A DNA stretch of 64,000 nt from Calamus simplicifolius (Eukaryota; Streptophyta; Magnoliopsida; Arecales; Arecaceae): assembly GCA_900491605.1 (NCBI GenBank), contig UESW01004626.1:70654-134653 (forward strand). The letters are read 5' to 3'. The notes below the pieces were generated by a model. That model had not been told where the DNA came from, searched no databases, and saw only the letters and a program-made list of their open reading frames with translations. Made by a program: the position numbers and the translations under genes. Positions 44,583-54,877 of the stretch are shown piece after piece; within the stretch, counting starts at the first letter, position 1; the number at the start of each line of letters is the position of its first letter.

Positions 44583-45509
44583 CTAGGTCTGATTATCATA
44601 TATAGAAAAATTACAAGGTGTTATCATATAAATACCTTGTTGAGCAACATCTTGCTCCTTTTTCTTCTTTGGCCTGTTTGGATCAAGTGTGGCAATGTAA
44701 AGAGGACAGTTTCTCTTCCAGTGCCCTTGCATCTTGCAATGAAAGCATTCAGCTGGACTTTTATCAACTTTCTTCTTCTGCATCTGACCCCTTATAGATG
44801 TCCTAGAATGTTGCACCCTTTTATTATTCTTTTTCTTCTTCCCTTTCCCAAAGGGTTTACGTCCTACCTTAGATCCTTCAACCACATTAACCAAACCCTT
44901 AGAGAGCTGGTTATCCTTCTCAAAGTTCTGTAACAACCCTAATAAACCGTGGTAGTTGACTGCAGGCTTTATCATTCGAAAATGAGTAAGGAAAGGTCGG
45001 AAGGATGGAGGCAAGGAATTCAGGATCGCATCTTTTTTCAACTGCTCATGTAAGGGAAAGCCGAGCTTGCTTAGGAGTTCTATCTTCTCGATCATGTACA
45101 ATACATGATCAGTGACAGGAGATCCATCTCTCATTCGAGCATTAAAAATAGTACAACTAGTCTTGTGCCTTTCAACATCGTCGGGTATGCTGAAAGATTC
45201 ATTCAACGCTTGAATGATTTCTTCTGGCTGAGCATTCTCGAACCGGCGACTGAATTCATCGTTCATTGCTGCTAACATGATACAACGCACGCTAGTTCTA
45301 TCATTGAGCCACTTCTGATAAGTGTCTCTCTCAGAACTTTGGGTGTTTGCATCAGGTATCTTTGGTGCAGGATTATTCAGAATATATAGAATCCTCTCAT
45401 GTTCAAGGACGATCTTAAGTTTTCTGAACCAGCTATTGAAATTGGAACCATTCAATTTGTCACTATCCGATAGGGACCTTAATGATAAATTAGTGGCCAT
45501 GTTCTGCAT
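44583..45509 (-). pseudogene. Copia gag
   Basis: 308 codons starting MQNMATNLSLRSL. It has a gag core (NGSNFNSWFRKLKIVLEHER, SIPDDVERHKTSC), a Lys-rich linker and one zinc knuckle CFHCKMQGHWKRNC (C-x2-C-x4-H-x4-C). It ends at a TAG directly before the protease motif. In an intact element the frame would run on, so this stop is a mutation. Confidence 0.88.
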
Positions 45510-47113
45510 AAGGAAAAACTAATGTTTATTAGTATAAATTGATTCAGTCTAAAGACTTGGACTTTAGTCTAAAGATTCTTCCACTATTTTGTTCAAATTG
45601 GCAGCCTCTACACCCTAATTCGAAGAATTATTCTTAATTCTTTAGCAGGCACTAAGATCTACATAAACTACATACAGGCCCAAGTGAAGCTTGGCTAACC
45701 CATATGCATCTAAGAGTAGGTTCAAAACCAATTGTTTCCCCAAACAATTCTTAGTGTTCAGTTTTGCCCCATGTACCTCTTCAGCAGGCATGAAGTGCCT
45801 CCACTGAAAGTTCTGGTTAGGTCCAACCATTAAATGATATAATCAGTGTAACCTATCAATAGACAACCAAGCCCGAGTGAAGCTCGGCTCACCTGACTGT
45901 TTATTTAATAGTTACGCTGACTTATCATATAATGAATGATAATTCCGATGGTTGACAAGCACCAGGCATGGAGTGCCTCAATGATTATCAAGACATCGGA
46001 CTCATTATCACCCACCTTAATGGGAGGCTATGATCTAGTTATCATATAACTATTTCATTTTAAGGATCTAATAATTTGAGGATTTTAATAATATGAAGAT
46101 AAATTGACTAATCAAGTTCTTCCACTGAATCTATGAAATCGGTAGAATGAAACAAGATTAAGTCAGGTTAAGTGGCATCTAAATCAGTCATACTGATATC
46201 CTTACAGGCATGGGTCAACCCGAATCAGGTAAATGATCTGAATCATAAATGGTTCACCACAATGACCAGGTGAGAGAGATCGATGGGAGGGATATGCATT
46301 AACTCGTTAAAGACGTATCAATACGAGTAGCTCCCAATTAAAAACCATTCGATCGTTGATCCTAGAGCAACTTGCCATCCCACCTTGACATCATATGGTT
46401 AACCAATTCTGATTTGACCATCTAATAGATTCATGCTCAACCACGGAGCCTAATCTACTTCCATTTGGTTTAATCAAAGAGAAGGACTTGATCAACTACA
46501 ACTATTGTTTGATTTAGAGCATTCTTAACCTAATCTAATTAGATTGAACAAATACTCTTTTAGTCCAGTTGATTTAAACCTTAGAGTCTAACCCTTTATG
46601 GACCCAATTTAGCTAACCCAAATGATTAAATATATTTTATGTTAACATGTCATATATTTCAATCAAGCATAATGTTACTACTCATAATTCCTATATTTAG
46701 ATCATATCTAAAAAAAATTATGAACTAATATTTGACATTCAAATAAAACTCTCATAAATATTTGTATGTTTTATAACATAGACATCATGCCATCATATAT
46801 CATATCTATGTTTTTATACTAAACATGAAAATATTATAGTTTTATACAACATCAATATGTATCAAATATAAAATATCTTTTGAGAGGGTGTGTAATCTAT
46901 GTTTTAATGCCAAAGCACAATTTAAATTTTCTTTAAACAAAGCATCAACGGTAAAACAATCGCACGGCAATATGTCACAGAATACCTTATTGAATGGGTA
47001 ATTCGGATTTTCAATCCACCTGTGACCATATGGCCTTGTGATAAGTTTTAGCCATAATTACATAATTAATGAGAATATTAATTTACATGCAATAAATTAG
47101 ATCATTAACGAAA
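45510..47113. other. Copia 5' leader, non-coding
   Basis: About 1.6 kb between PBS and gag start on the minus strand. No long frame is supported. Contains an internal ~150-bp near-repeat theme (AAGCCCGAGTGAAGCTCGGC / AAGTGAAGCTTGGC around 45670 and 45870) of unknown meaning. Confidence 0.5.
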
Positions 47114-47130
47114 CCATGGCTCTGATACCA
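47114..47130 (-). other. Copia primer-binding site (initiator Met tRNA type)
   Basis: TGGTATCAGAGCCATGG on the minus strand, two bases after the 5' LTR end; the classic plant Copia PBS. Confidence 0.93.
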
Positions 47131-47132
47131 TT

Positions 47133-49139
47133 TGTAAAGAGAAATCGTCTCCGAGGCATGCATATTTTTAAAAATTGATAACTATAATCATTGCGGAAAT
47201 TAAAAGATTACATATTAATCTATCTAATATGCATCAAGATCATATCTTTGCCTATATATTCAGGGTCATTTGATCTAAAATATGCATATAAAAACATCAA
47301 GATTATCTTGATCTTCAAGATGACTAGTCACACTATTATCTTCAAGCCTGCCTTAAGATCTAGGGATCAAATCACTTACCTTAAGAACAGTTGGTAAATT
47401 CTTATTGCTCTGCAATCGTTCAATCGTCCGGCCTCTAGTATCGTCCACGCGAAGCCCCGAATGATCAGATTTTCGGGAGTGCTAGCTTGCGGAAAAATAG
47501 CTTTGCTGATCTTGAATCCTCTCACTTGAATCTTCCTCCAAGATCCATCAGGCTTCCGCTAACACCAGAATCACTAGGATTTTCTATTCTAACATTTTAG
47601 AATTACAATCCACAACAATTTAGAATTACAATCTACGACAAATCGTGTATTGTTGTTCTATTTTTTGTTCTATTTTCTGGTGAGGGAATGCCCTCTATTT
47701 ATAGTCTAGATTTAGCCTTGACATTTAATTCTAACATTTAAGAATCCGTCGTTTGGCAAAAGCGAAGAGACGCCGAAGGCGCGACGCTTGGTTTAATTTC
47801 GATGTTCGAAGAAAACCAAGGAGTCGCGGCGTTTGGTTTAGTTCCGTCGTTCGGAGAAAACCAAAGAGACGAGGGATAAATCTGACGTTCGGTAAATAAA
47901 TGTCATGCATTAAATTCTATCTCATGAGATGAGATTTTAGCCATCTCATCATATGAGATCCATATTCGAGAGGTTTGGGTTCTGATCTGAATTTATTTGA
48001 CTTAACCCACATAGATCATGGTCCAAGCCCAAATCAAATTTGGCTAGTCCTGAATCTATTTAAATTCAAATCAAGTCTAATTTCAAATCAATATTTGAAA
48101 TTGACTTGTCCTTCTAATAGACTTAAACCAAATTGAATCTTATTCAATTGTACTTAACCCAATTGAGATAATTCAATCAATCAAATTGATTAATTAAATC
48201 ATATACGATTCTCAATCGTTGATCAGCAAATATATCATCCTAGGAAACTTCTATGCGTGTGACTCTCTAGGTTCGAACCTAAGCCGGTAGCATAGAAACA
48301 ACTTTCTATACTAATCGATGTGCCCATCTAGCAATGGAACCCGACGTCCGGATAGGTCGAAGAGTTGCCGAGCAAACTCTAAGAACCCTAAGAAATAATT
48401 ACCGTATAATTCATCCTCTTGACCACAAATGCTAAGGATGGCTTAAGAGCCTGTCAACTCTAAATAGCAAATCCATAAAGTGATTTCAACTTTAGTGATC
48501 ATGTGACTTTCACATGAAGTGCCTTGGTCAAGGTCTTGCTAAATTGAAACACAAGCATTTCTCCTTTTAATGGGATATGTCAAATTCAATCTTGATCCAC
48601 AACTGACTACCACAAGTACTTGACTGCACCCAGTGACCTTTCGTAGCTGGATTAGAAATCCAGGTGGTCCGGCACCTAAGTACAATGAGTTGCTTGTAAG
48701 CCACTGGTTGTGATCTTCAGGTCTGAAGGATACTTATACCTATATCTTCTCGGATTAACTCTTGACAGCAGAGTATCCGGAAATGAGTCACGTTCGGTGA
48801 AATGTACTCCTACACTTTTACCTGTATGTCATACCAGTGTCTCTACACTCTTTGGTTAAGAGGATAACCAACAAATATGATATACAACGTCCTATAATTG
48901 ATAGTACTATGGCCCTGTCATAGTATATCATTTGGTCGCGAACTCTTTTAAGGACCTTCTAAGATAAATCCTCCTTTATCGTGAGGAAGATCCTAAGGGT
49001 TTCATTACTTTCAGGAGTATTAAGAAGATGTTTTTGTAATGAATAAACTATCAAATAACTTTTATTAATATATCAATTTATATATAATTTACATCAGCAC
49101 AATCATCAAATGATTGGCTTTAGGATACAATTCCCAACA
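47133..49139 (-). repeat. Copia LTR, right copy (5' LTR of the element)
   Basis: 2007 bp, ends in TGTTGGGAATTG on the minus strand. It should drive element transcription leftwards; a TATAAATA on the minus strand at 47695-47702 is a good TATA box. Confidence 0.92.
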
Positions 49140-49144
49140 CCTAC
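49140..49144. repeat. target-site duplication of the Copia element, right copy
   Basis: cctac. Confidence 0.93.
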
Positions 49145-49195
49145 CACACAACACCGCGAGCCCCCACCGGCGAGACCCCATTCAGCTTAGTCTTT

Positions 49196-49415
49196 GGATC
49201 CGAACTCTGGTTTTCTAGCTTTCTTCCTCCTAGCAAAACCCTAACTGTCTCAGCTCTCTTCTGCTGAGCGGTTCTTGTCTGATCCCAAGTAACTAATTTG
49301 AGCGTCGGAGGGTCCCCACCGGAGCATCCGGTCTTCGAGGACTTTTCTTGCAGGGGTCCGGAGAGAAGGACGTCTGTCTTTCTTGATGCTTGAAGAAGGT
49401 GACTTGGCGTCATCA
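49196..49415 (+). repeat. 220-bp truncated LTR (R-U5-like), terminal copy
   Basis: Begins at GGATCCGAA right after the integrase text and ends TCATCA, followed by the gatcc target duplication (49416-49420). It equals 34253-34472 in extent, and the integrase junction is the same. Confidence 0.88.
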
Positions 49416-49420
49416 GATCC

Positions 49421-49690
49421 ACACAAGAGTATTAGTCAAAATAATGGCATGCGCACTTAACATGAGCCCAGTCACTGCTCAAGGACAATATGATCAATTA
49501 CTAATTGAGCACTCATCAAGTCGTATACCACTCGATCATGAATATCATCTGATAGATTTTTATGAGCAATGTTGATGTAAGGCTAATTGACCAGATCAAA
49601 CCTTTAGGCCACATTGTAGAAGTGGTTGAGTAGCTTTTGAAAATCAACTCTTTTCCATGAGCCTCTGAATGATGTTATGAGGTAGGGGTG
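49421..49690 (+). repeat. right half of the duplicated host segment (Tat-2 target site)
   Basis: GTCAAAATAATGGCAT, GCTCAAGGACAATATGATCAATTA and GAGCACTCATCAAGT recur in diverged form at 51528-51625. With 31220-31338 this makes one continuous segment split by Tat-2. Confidence 0.8.
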
Positions 49691-49865
49691 TAACTGAGTC
49701 AAAATAGCCCGTGAGTAGCTCGAAATCGATTCAAAACTAATTTGCTGCTTATTGAGTTTAGCTTGAGCTCGAGCTACTCGAGTATATTATTGAATCGAGT
49801 TTGAATATTTAAACACTCGGCTCAAAAAAGCTCGCGAGCTTAATCAAACTTACCTAATTTTACTA
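49685..49865. repeat. GAGCTCGAGC-type dispersed plant repeat
   Basis: Text such as AGCTTGAGCTCGAGCTACTCGAG, TCGGCTCAAAAAAGCTCGCGA resembles a very common dispersed, low-information plant repeat. No element ends found. Confidence 0.45.
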
Positions 49866-50008
49866 TTTTATTCTTATAATTAGATATATTTATAATATTT
49901 TTTTAATTATATAAAACTAAAAATCCTATATTTTTTTTGTATTTCTAAATCTTAGACTCCTTTAAATTTTTAGTTAAGAACATATTTTATTTTAATGTAA
50001 AAAATTAT

Positions 50009-50014
<6 letters not shown>

Positions 50015-50060
<46 letters not shown>
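50015..50060. repeat. (AT)n microsatellite
   Basis: About 23 AT dinucleotides in AT-rich DNA. Confidence 0.92.
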
Positions 50061-50063
<3 letters not shown>

Positions 50064-50199
50064 TTTATTATAATATATATATGAATTATTATAATATGAT
50101 TCTTTTATAATATTTAATTCCATTAATTAATTATAGTTGTTATTTAATCATGATAACATTATGTATATATATTTATAAATGGGATCGGTTACCTGATAA

Positions 50200-50800
50200 T
50201 GGCTGTTGGTGGGAAAGGGGGAAACAGGATGACCAACTAAATTGGTTTGTCCATTTTTCCCCACATCTACTACATGCTCCCCCGCTGCCGTCGTGTCGCC
50301 TCTCTCTCCTCCCTCATTCGTGCTCCCCCGCCATGGGACAAGCTAGTTGAGGGAAGAGGCCGGCATGGGAAGGGCCATGCCGGCCTCTTCCCTCAACTAG
50401 CTTGTCGTCCTCGTCGAGGGAGGCAGACACCCGATCTAGCGGATGGGCCGGGCAGGGTCAAGGTCGGGGACGACCGGCAAGGCCGACACAGTCCAGAGCC
50501 GTGGCGGCGAGGTCAACATGATTAAAGGCCCGGGTGGCAATGCCAACGGTCGAGGGCCTGAGTCAAGGCGGTCGAGCCGTTGGTCGAGGGAGGCGAAGCT
50601 TCGGTCGAGCGACCGGGCTGGGCACGGTCCAGGGTGGAGAATCGGTTGGGACGGTTTGGAGAGGCGAAGCCTTTTGGAGATGTGGCGGAGGGGAGTCAGT
50701 TGGGGGCATGGCAAATAGACGTGAAAAGAGCCCTTCACCATTTCCAGCTTGGCAGAGCCTCTCAAGTTCATTCCATTTCCGCGCACCACTAACCTCAGCT
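50200..50800. other. GC-rich island, unassigned
   Basis: A 600-bp block far richer in GC than either flank, with internal echoes of GTCGAGGGAGGCGAAGC and GGTCGAGCGACCGGGC. Several short open frames of 60-123 codons lie on both strands, with no recognised domain. It may be an old mobile element or gene fragment. Confidence 0.4.
50337..50406. repeat. perfect inverted repeat, 32-bp arms, 6-bp loop
   Basis: Left arm 50337-50368 (GACAAGCTAGTTGAGGGAAG...) and right arm 50375-50406 are exact reverse complements; the loop is GAAGGG. No T run follows, so it does not look like a terminator. Confidence 0.93.
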
Positions 50801-51379
50801 TTAGCGAGTTTCCTAAGCTCTAAATCTCTTTTTTTATTTTTTCTAAATATTTTTTCAAGAAATCCAAATCTCTATAAATACTTAATTATAATAACATATT
50901 TTTAAATAATATTATTTATATTAAAAATAAGTTTATATAAATTTTATATATAATATAATTAAATAATTATATTTTTATATATTTATAATATATTCTATTG
51001 TTATGTGTTATATATTTTATATGATATTATTAATAATAATTTTCATCATATTATATAATAATAATAATAAAATTAATTATTATATATTTTATATATATTA
51101 TTTTTTATATTTTAATATATTATTTTATTTTGGTTTCTTTTTTAATTTGCAAAAGAATGATATTTTTGATATTTTAACATATTTTTTATCTGGATTTCTA
51201 GTTATCTAAATTGTCAACCAAATATATCAATAACAGATATCTAATGGTTTGTAGTCAAATTATTATACGAAACAAATATGGGTATCTTATTTGTCTAGAC
51301 ATTTAAAATTTAAATATTATATTTCTAATAGTGTGATGCCAATTAGAATCTCTTCGTCCATGGACAAAATGCCCCTCTA
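50801..51379. other. AT-rich stretch without a recognised feature
   Basis: Very AT-rich with ATATTATT-type runs; no frame is supported. It separates the GC-rich island from the duplicated host segment. Confidence 0.5.
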
Positions 51380-51720
51380 AAGTCTCTCAATTCCATTATT
51401 TTAGCATCAAAGGTATATTATGCGCTCTCATAAATGTATATGATTATGTACATGTATCGTAAGCTAGCTTATCTTACATATTTGATGCATAATTTCTTAC
51501 ATGTTTGATGCATGCATAAAGGCTAGTCAAGATAATGGCATTTGTAGTTGACTTGAGCCTATTCATTGCTCAAGGATGATACAATCAATAATTAATGAAG
51601 CACTTATCAAGTTAAACGTGGCTTGATTTTTATGAACAATGCCCAAATTTAAATCGTGAGCCTTTTCAAAAGCAAGTTGTTGGGAGAAAGGTGCAACTAA
51701 ATAACTGAATAATTTTTGGC
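51380..51720 (+). repeat. intact diverged copy of the Tat-2 target segment
   Basis: Contains both halves found at 31220-31338 and 49421-49690 without the retrotransposon, e.g. ATTTTAGCATCAAAGGTA, GCTAGCTTATCTTACATATTTGAT, then GTCAAGATAATGGCAT. At the joint the intact copy has a short duplicated TTACATGTTTGATGCATG piece. Confidence 0.78.
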
Positions 51721-52671
51721 TATTCTGATTTCATTGAAAGCATTTGCTTATATCCTAATATTTGCCTTATTATTAGTATTGCATGATTTTTCGTTCATGT
51801 GTTATTGCTCGGACGTTTTTACCTATTTTACATAGCAAAATTGTCATATGTTCTATCTAGACAGATGCCTTCGATATAGTTGAGAATGAAGAAGCATTTA
51901 TTAGATACTATATGAATAATAAATTATGAACGGCAGATGAGTGATGATATCATTCATATTCGATATGGAGTTACATCATGATGATCCAAATATATAATAT
52001 TATATGGTATAAAGTTTATGGCATAGAAGATTGATTTTTTGTGTTTAGTGATCAAAACATTTATTCTCATAGAATTTACTTCTTTTTTTTATTGTGCAAA
52101 CTAAATTTGCCAAATGAGGGAAGTAGAATGACACAAAACATTAACTAGGGATCCACATATCCGACAAGACCAAGATGCTCATTTAATGCTATCATTTTCA
52201 GACTAAAAGAAGACATCATGCACCAAAACTCGCAATTTGCCTAAGAGATATTTGCTTTTATTATTAAGAGGATATTTCTCGAAACCACTCAAGTGTATGG
52301 TATGCTCCAAGAAGTTTGACTCCATTTTCCCCATTGCCTAATTGAGTTAGAGGCCATGTGATGGGGGAAGAAGCACATTGAAAGGGGAGAATCCATTCGC
52401 CCAAAAGAAATTATTAACCAATTGTAAAAGGCGTATTCCCGCTGTCCCATGCATGGAGAGTTCGTGAAAATCTTTTCAAAATAGTTGCATGTTTTCAAAA
52501 GGAGGTTACTATTTCTAGTGGTTCCTTCCTCCCCTTCCTCGCCTCTCTCCTCTTAGACACCTTGGCAAGAACCTCTCCAAACACATCATTACCCAAAAAT
52601 GGAAATCCTTTGTTATTCCAGGAATTGCAAATCCTTTTAGATCCGCGGCAAGATTGCACCCCTTTCTCCCG
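51721..52671. other. region upstream of the PEBP gene
   Basis: No coding region is supported. It should carry distal promoter sequence. An open frame on the minus strand at 52495-52812 overlaps the promoter and 5' UTR and has no recognisable domain. Confidence 0.5.
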
Positions 52672-52679
52672 TATATAAA
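52672..52679 (+). promoter_or_regulatory. TATA box of the PEBP gene
   Basis: TATATAAA, 173 bp before the start codon. With a start of transcription about 30 bp downstream, the 5' UTR would be roughly 140 bp. Confidence 0.6.
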
Positions 52680-52811
52680 CACAATCCTCTCCAAAGTATA
52701 CATCCATAAGCTTAAACTCTTGCAGACTTCCATCCAGTTTCTCCCCTACACAAATCCATCCCTTCTTCCAAGCTATACGTATCACCTTTAGAATTAGAAA
52801 CCTTAAAGCCA

Positions 52812-52814
<3 letters not shown>

Positions 52815-52842
<28 letters not shown>
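52815..52842. repeat. (CT)n microsatellite in the PEBP 5' UTR
   Basis: About 14 CT dinucleotides end two bases before the ATG. CT-rich leaders are common in plants and may bind GAGA-type factors; its effect here is unknown. Confidence 0.9.
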
Positions 52843-52843
<1 letters not shown>

Positions 52844-52844
52844 C

Positions 52845-53082
52845 ATGACTAGAATGGTAGATCCACTAGCAGTCGAAAGAATCATAGGAGATGTGTTGGA
52901 CCTCTTCATCCCTACTGTTAAATTGCGAGTTATTTACAGTACCAACAAGCAAGTCTACAATGGCCATGAGTTCATGCCATCTGCTGTATCAGCAAAACCT
53001 CGGGTCGAGATCGGCGGTGAAGATATGAGAGTTGCTTATACATTAGTATGTAAAGTTATAAGTTGCACCATAGTACCATAAA

Positions 53083-53133
<51 letters not shown>

Positions 53134-54877
53134 ACAGTCTCACGCAGTGCACTTTTGGCTTTAATAATCGTGTGAACATTTCTAGATCATGACAGACCCG
53201 GACGCCCCGAGCCCTAGTAACCCACACTTAAGAGAGCACCTTCACTGGTTAGAGGCATCTAAACTATCTCCTCCCTGGTTTTGTTTTATTAAATCAGTTT
53301 TAGTGCATTTCTATCATTTCAACTGGTCACTGGATGATTTCAGGATTGTGACGGACATTCCAGGGACTACCAGCGCATCTTTTGGTGAGTATATATTAAT
53401 TTTGATGACGTACAAGGTCTATCAACACATTTTTTTCATTGTTATAATTTACAGCATCATCCTGCCTAAATTAGGCCTTTTAAAAGTTGAAAAAGCAATC
53501 TGAAACTTTCTTAAAAAAATTTAAGCATGAAGATGTTTGATCTTTTAGTAGCCCGGACTTTAATGTTAAAACCCAATGTATCAGCTACTCAACATCCGAT
53601 CTATTATATATGCTACCTTTTTTTTAGTGTTTGATCTTTTTATTATGTGCAGTGAAATATAACTAGGTACACAAATATAATTATTTTTTTATTGCATATG
53701 ATTATTTTTTTATTGCTCATATAGTTATTTTTTACTATACATAATTATCTTCACAATATATATAGTTATCATTTTATCGCATATAATATAAGTATGCACA
53801 TATATAGTTATTATCAGTGAGAAGGTTAAAAAATTTAAAAGTCTTAATTTTGTAAACTGGATATTAAGTGGTCTGCCAACAACAAAGGCTAAAGGTTAAA
53901 GTTCGGTTTACCAAGGAATCGGACATCAATTAAGCTAAAATTTAAAGGATTTAAAACTTAGGTGCTAGAAGCTTCCTAGCTCATACGCACAGGACTCGTA
54001 GGGGATCCTGATGCCAAAATAATTAAACATTTTAACATCTAGTAACGTAAGCAAACAAGTAAAAATCAAATATTAATTACAGTTATACAATTAGTTATTC
54101 ATGGAATTAACTTGCTTAATTACTGGAAAATAGTATAGAAACTTTATTATGCATGGTAATTAAAAATAAGGTCACTAGATTGGCTTTGTAATTCGTATTC
54201 AAGGTTTTTGCCTCTTCAAGGATGCACAAGTGGAAATTCCTTTTTGCTGTAAAGCCACGCGTATTAGTTCACTGTAGCCAGTTCTAGACTTATATTTTGT
54301 TAACGCCTGTTTGGCTATGCGTTTATTGTCAACCAATCATTCAATTTATTGAACCATAAGACAAACATTTGGTCTAGATTTTCCAACAAGGTACTAGAAA
54401 TTTTTAGCAATTTTTTCACTATTGAGATCCATACAAATTAATAATGTGGGGCTTAATTGCATCAGTTGCACTAATCTATGTGCGGAATACAATTGCAAAT
54501 TCCCAACAGTGAAGGATCGAACCATTGGAGATGAAGAGCAAGAGATGAGGCCAATATTATTGAATGGAATGCAGCTTGTGATCACATGAAACGTGATGTC
54601 TTTCTTCTTATATGATGAAAGAAAGGACACTGAAGTGCTTAATCTTTTTAATACTGCAGGAAGGGAACTAATCAGCTATGAGGCCCCGAGGCCATTCGTT
54701 GGCATCCACAGGCATGTGTTCATTCTTTTCAAGCAGAAAAGGAGACAGACCGTATACGCTCCAAGTTCAAGAGACCACTTCAACACAAGAAGCTTTGCCA
54801 AGGAGAACGGCCTTGGGCTCCCGGTTGCTGCAGTCTACTTCAATGCCCAAAGAGAAACAGCTGCCAGAAGGAGATGA
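52845..54877 (+). CDS. TFL1/CEN-like phosphatidylethanolamine-binding protein (PEBP), complete gene
   Basis: Four exons follow the standard FT/TFL1 pattern: 52845-53045 (201 bp), 53186-53247 (62), 53344-53384 (41) and 54660-54877 (218), 522 bp, 173 aa. Donors GTATGT, GTTAGA, GTGAGT and acceptors CTAG, TCAG, GCAG all fit. The PEBP signature DPDAPSPSNPHLREHLHW is present. The key residue is His (REHLHW), as in TFL1, where FT has Tyr. SRDHFNTR keeps the Asp typical of TFL1, and the end FNAQRETAARRR is CEN-type. Such proteins bind FD-type bZIPs through 14-3-3 and repress the floral transition, keeping meristems indeterminate. Odd points: the DPDAPSPSNP stretch and AYTLIM resemble FT or BFT more than CEN. 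Intron 2 is only 96 bp, and intron 3 is 1.3 kb. No frameshift; it looks functional. Confidence 0.93.
53083..53136. repeat. compound (CT)n(CA)n microsatellite in PEBP intron 1
   Basis: About 13 CT and 13-14 CA units in the 140-bp intron 1, between donor and branch region. Confidence 0.92.

Larger units (their letters stand above)
39507..49139 (-). mobile_element. Ty1/Copia LTR retrotransposon, Angela/Tork-like
   Basis: LTRs 39507-41516 and 47133-49139 lie in direct orientation. Element ends are TGTTGGRAATTGTATCC.. and ..TCTACA when read on the minus strand. An iMet-type PBS, a PPT and the cctac duplication are present. Coding order on the minus strand is gag, protease, integrase, RT, RNase H, the Copia order. 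Length is 9633 bp with ~2-kb LTRs, which fits the Angela group; the lineage is inferred. The LTRs differ by a few percent by eye, so this insertion is older than Tat-1 appears to be. Stops interrupt the polyprotein. Confidence 0.92.
31339..49415 (+). mobile_element. rearranged Tat-type Ty3/Gypsy retrotransposon (Tat-2)
   Basis: Bounded by gatcc on both sides. Plus-strand order: full 5' LTR (31339-33676), PBS, an integrase fragment (33697-34261), a 220-bp LTR tail (34253-34472), a second PBS, gag, protease, RT, RNase H, second RNase H and integrase to 39506. Then comes a nested Copia element, the integrase continuation (49145-49204) and again the same 220-bp LTR tail (49196-49415). Both LTR tails are joined to integrase at the identical GGATCCGAA. 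The U3 part and minisatellite of the 3' LTR are absent. Protein sequence is close to Tat-1, so the same lineage. About 8.4 kb without the Copia. Defective. Confidence 0.88.

Noticed and set aside
48260..48295. tRNA T-arm-like GGTTCGAACC in the Copia LTR
   Set aside because: No acceptor or anticodon stems fit around it, and it occurs inside both LTR copies.
50337..50406. Palindrome as a transcription terminator or a miRNA gene
   Set aside because: No T run follows; perfect arms are unlike plant miRNA precursors, which have mismatches. Kept only as an inverted repeat.
50247..50905. Possible gene in the GC-rich island
   Set aside because: Overlapping short frames on both strands, no domain, no splice pattern; codon content reflects GC richness.
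52495..52812. 105-codon minus-strand open frame upstream of the PEBP gene
   Set aside because: Covers the PEBP TATA box and 5' UTR; no recognisable domain.
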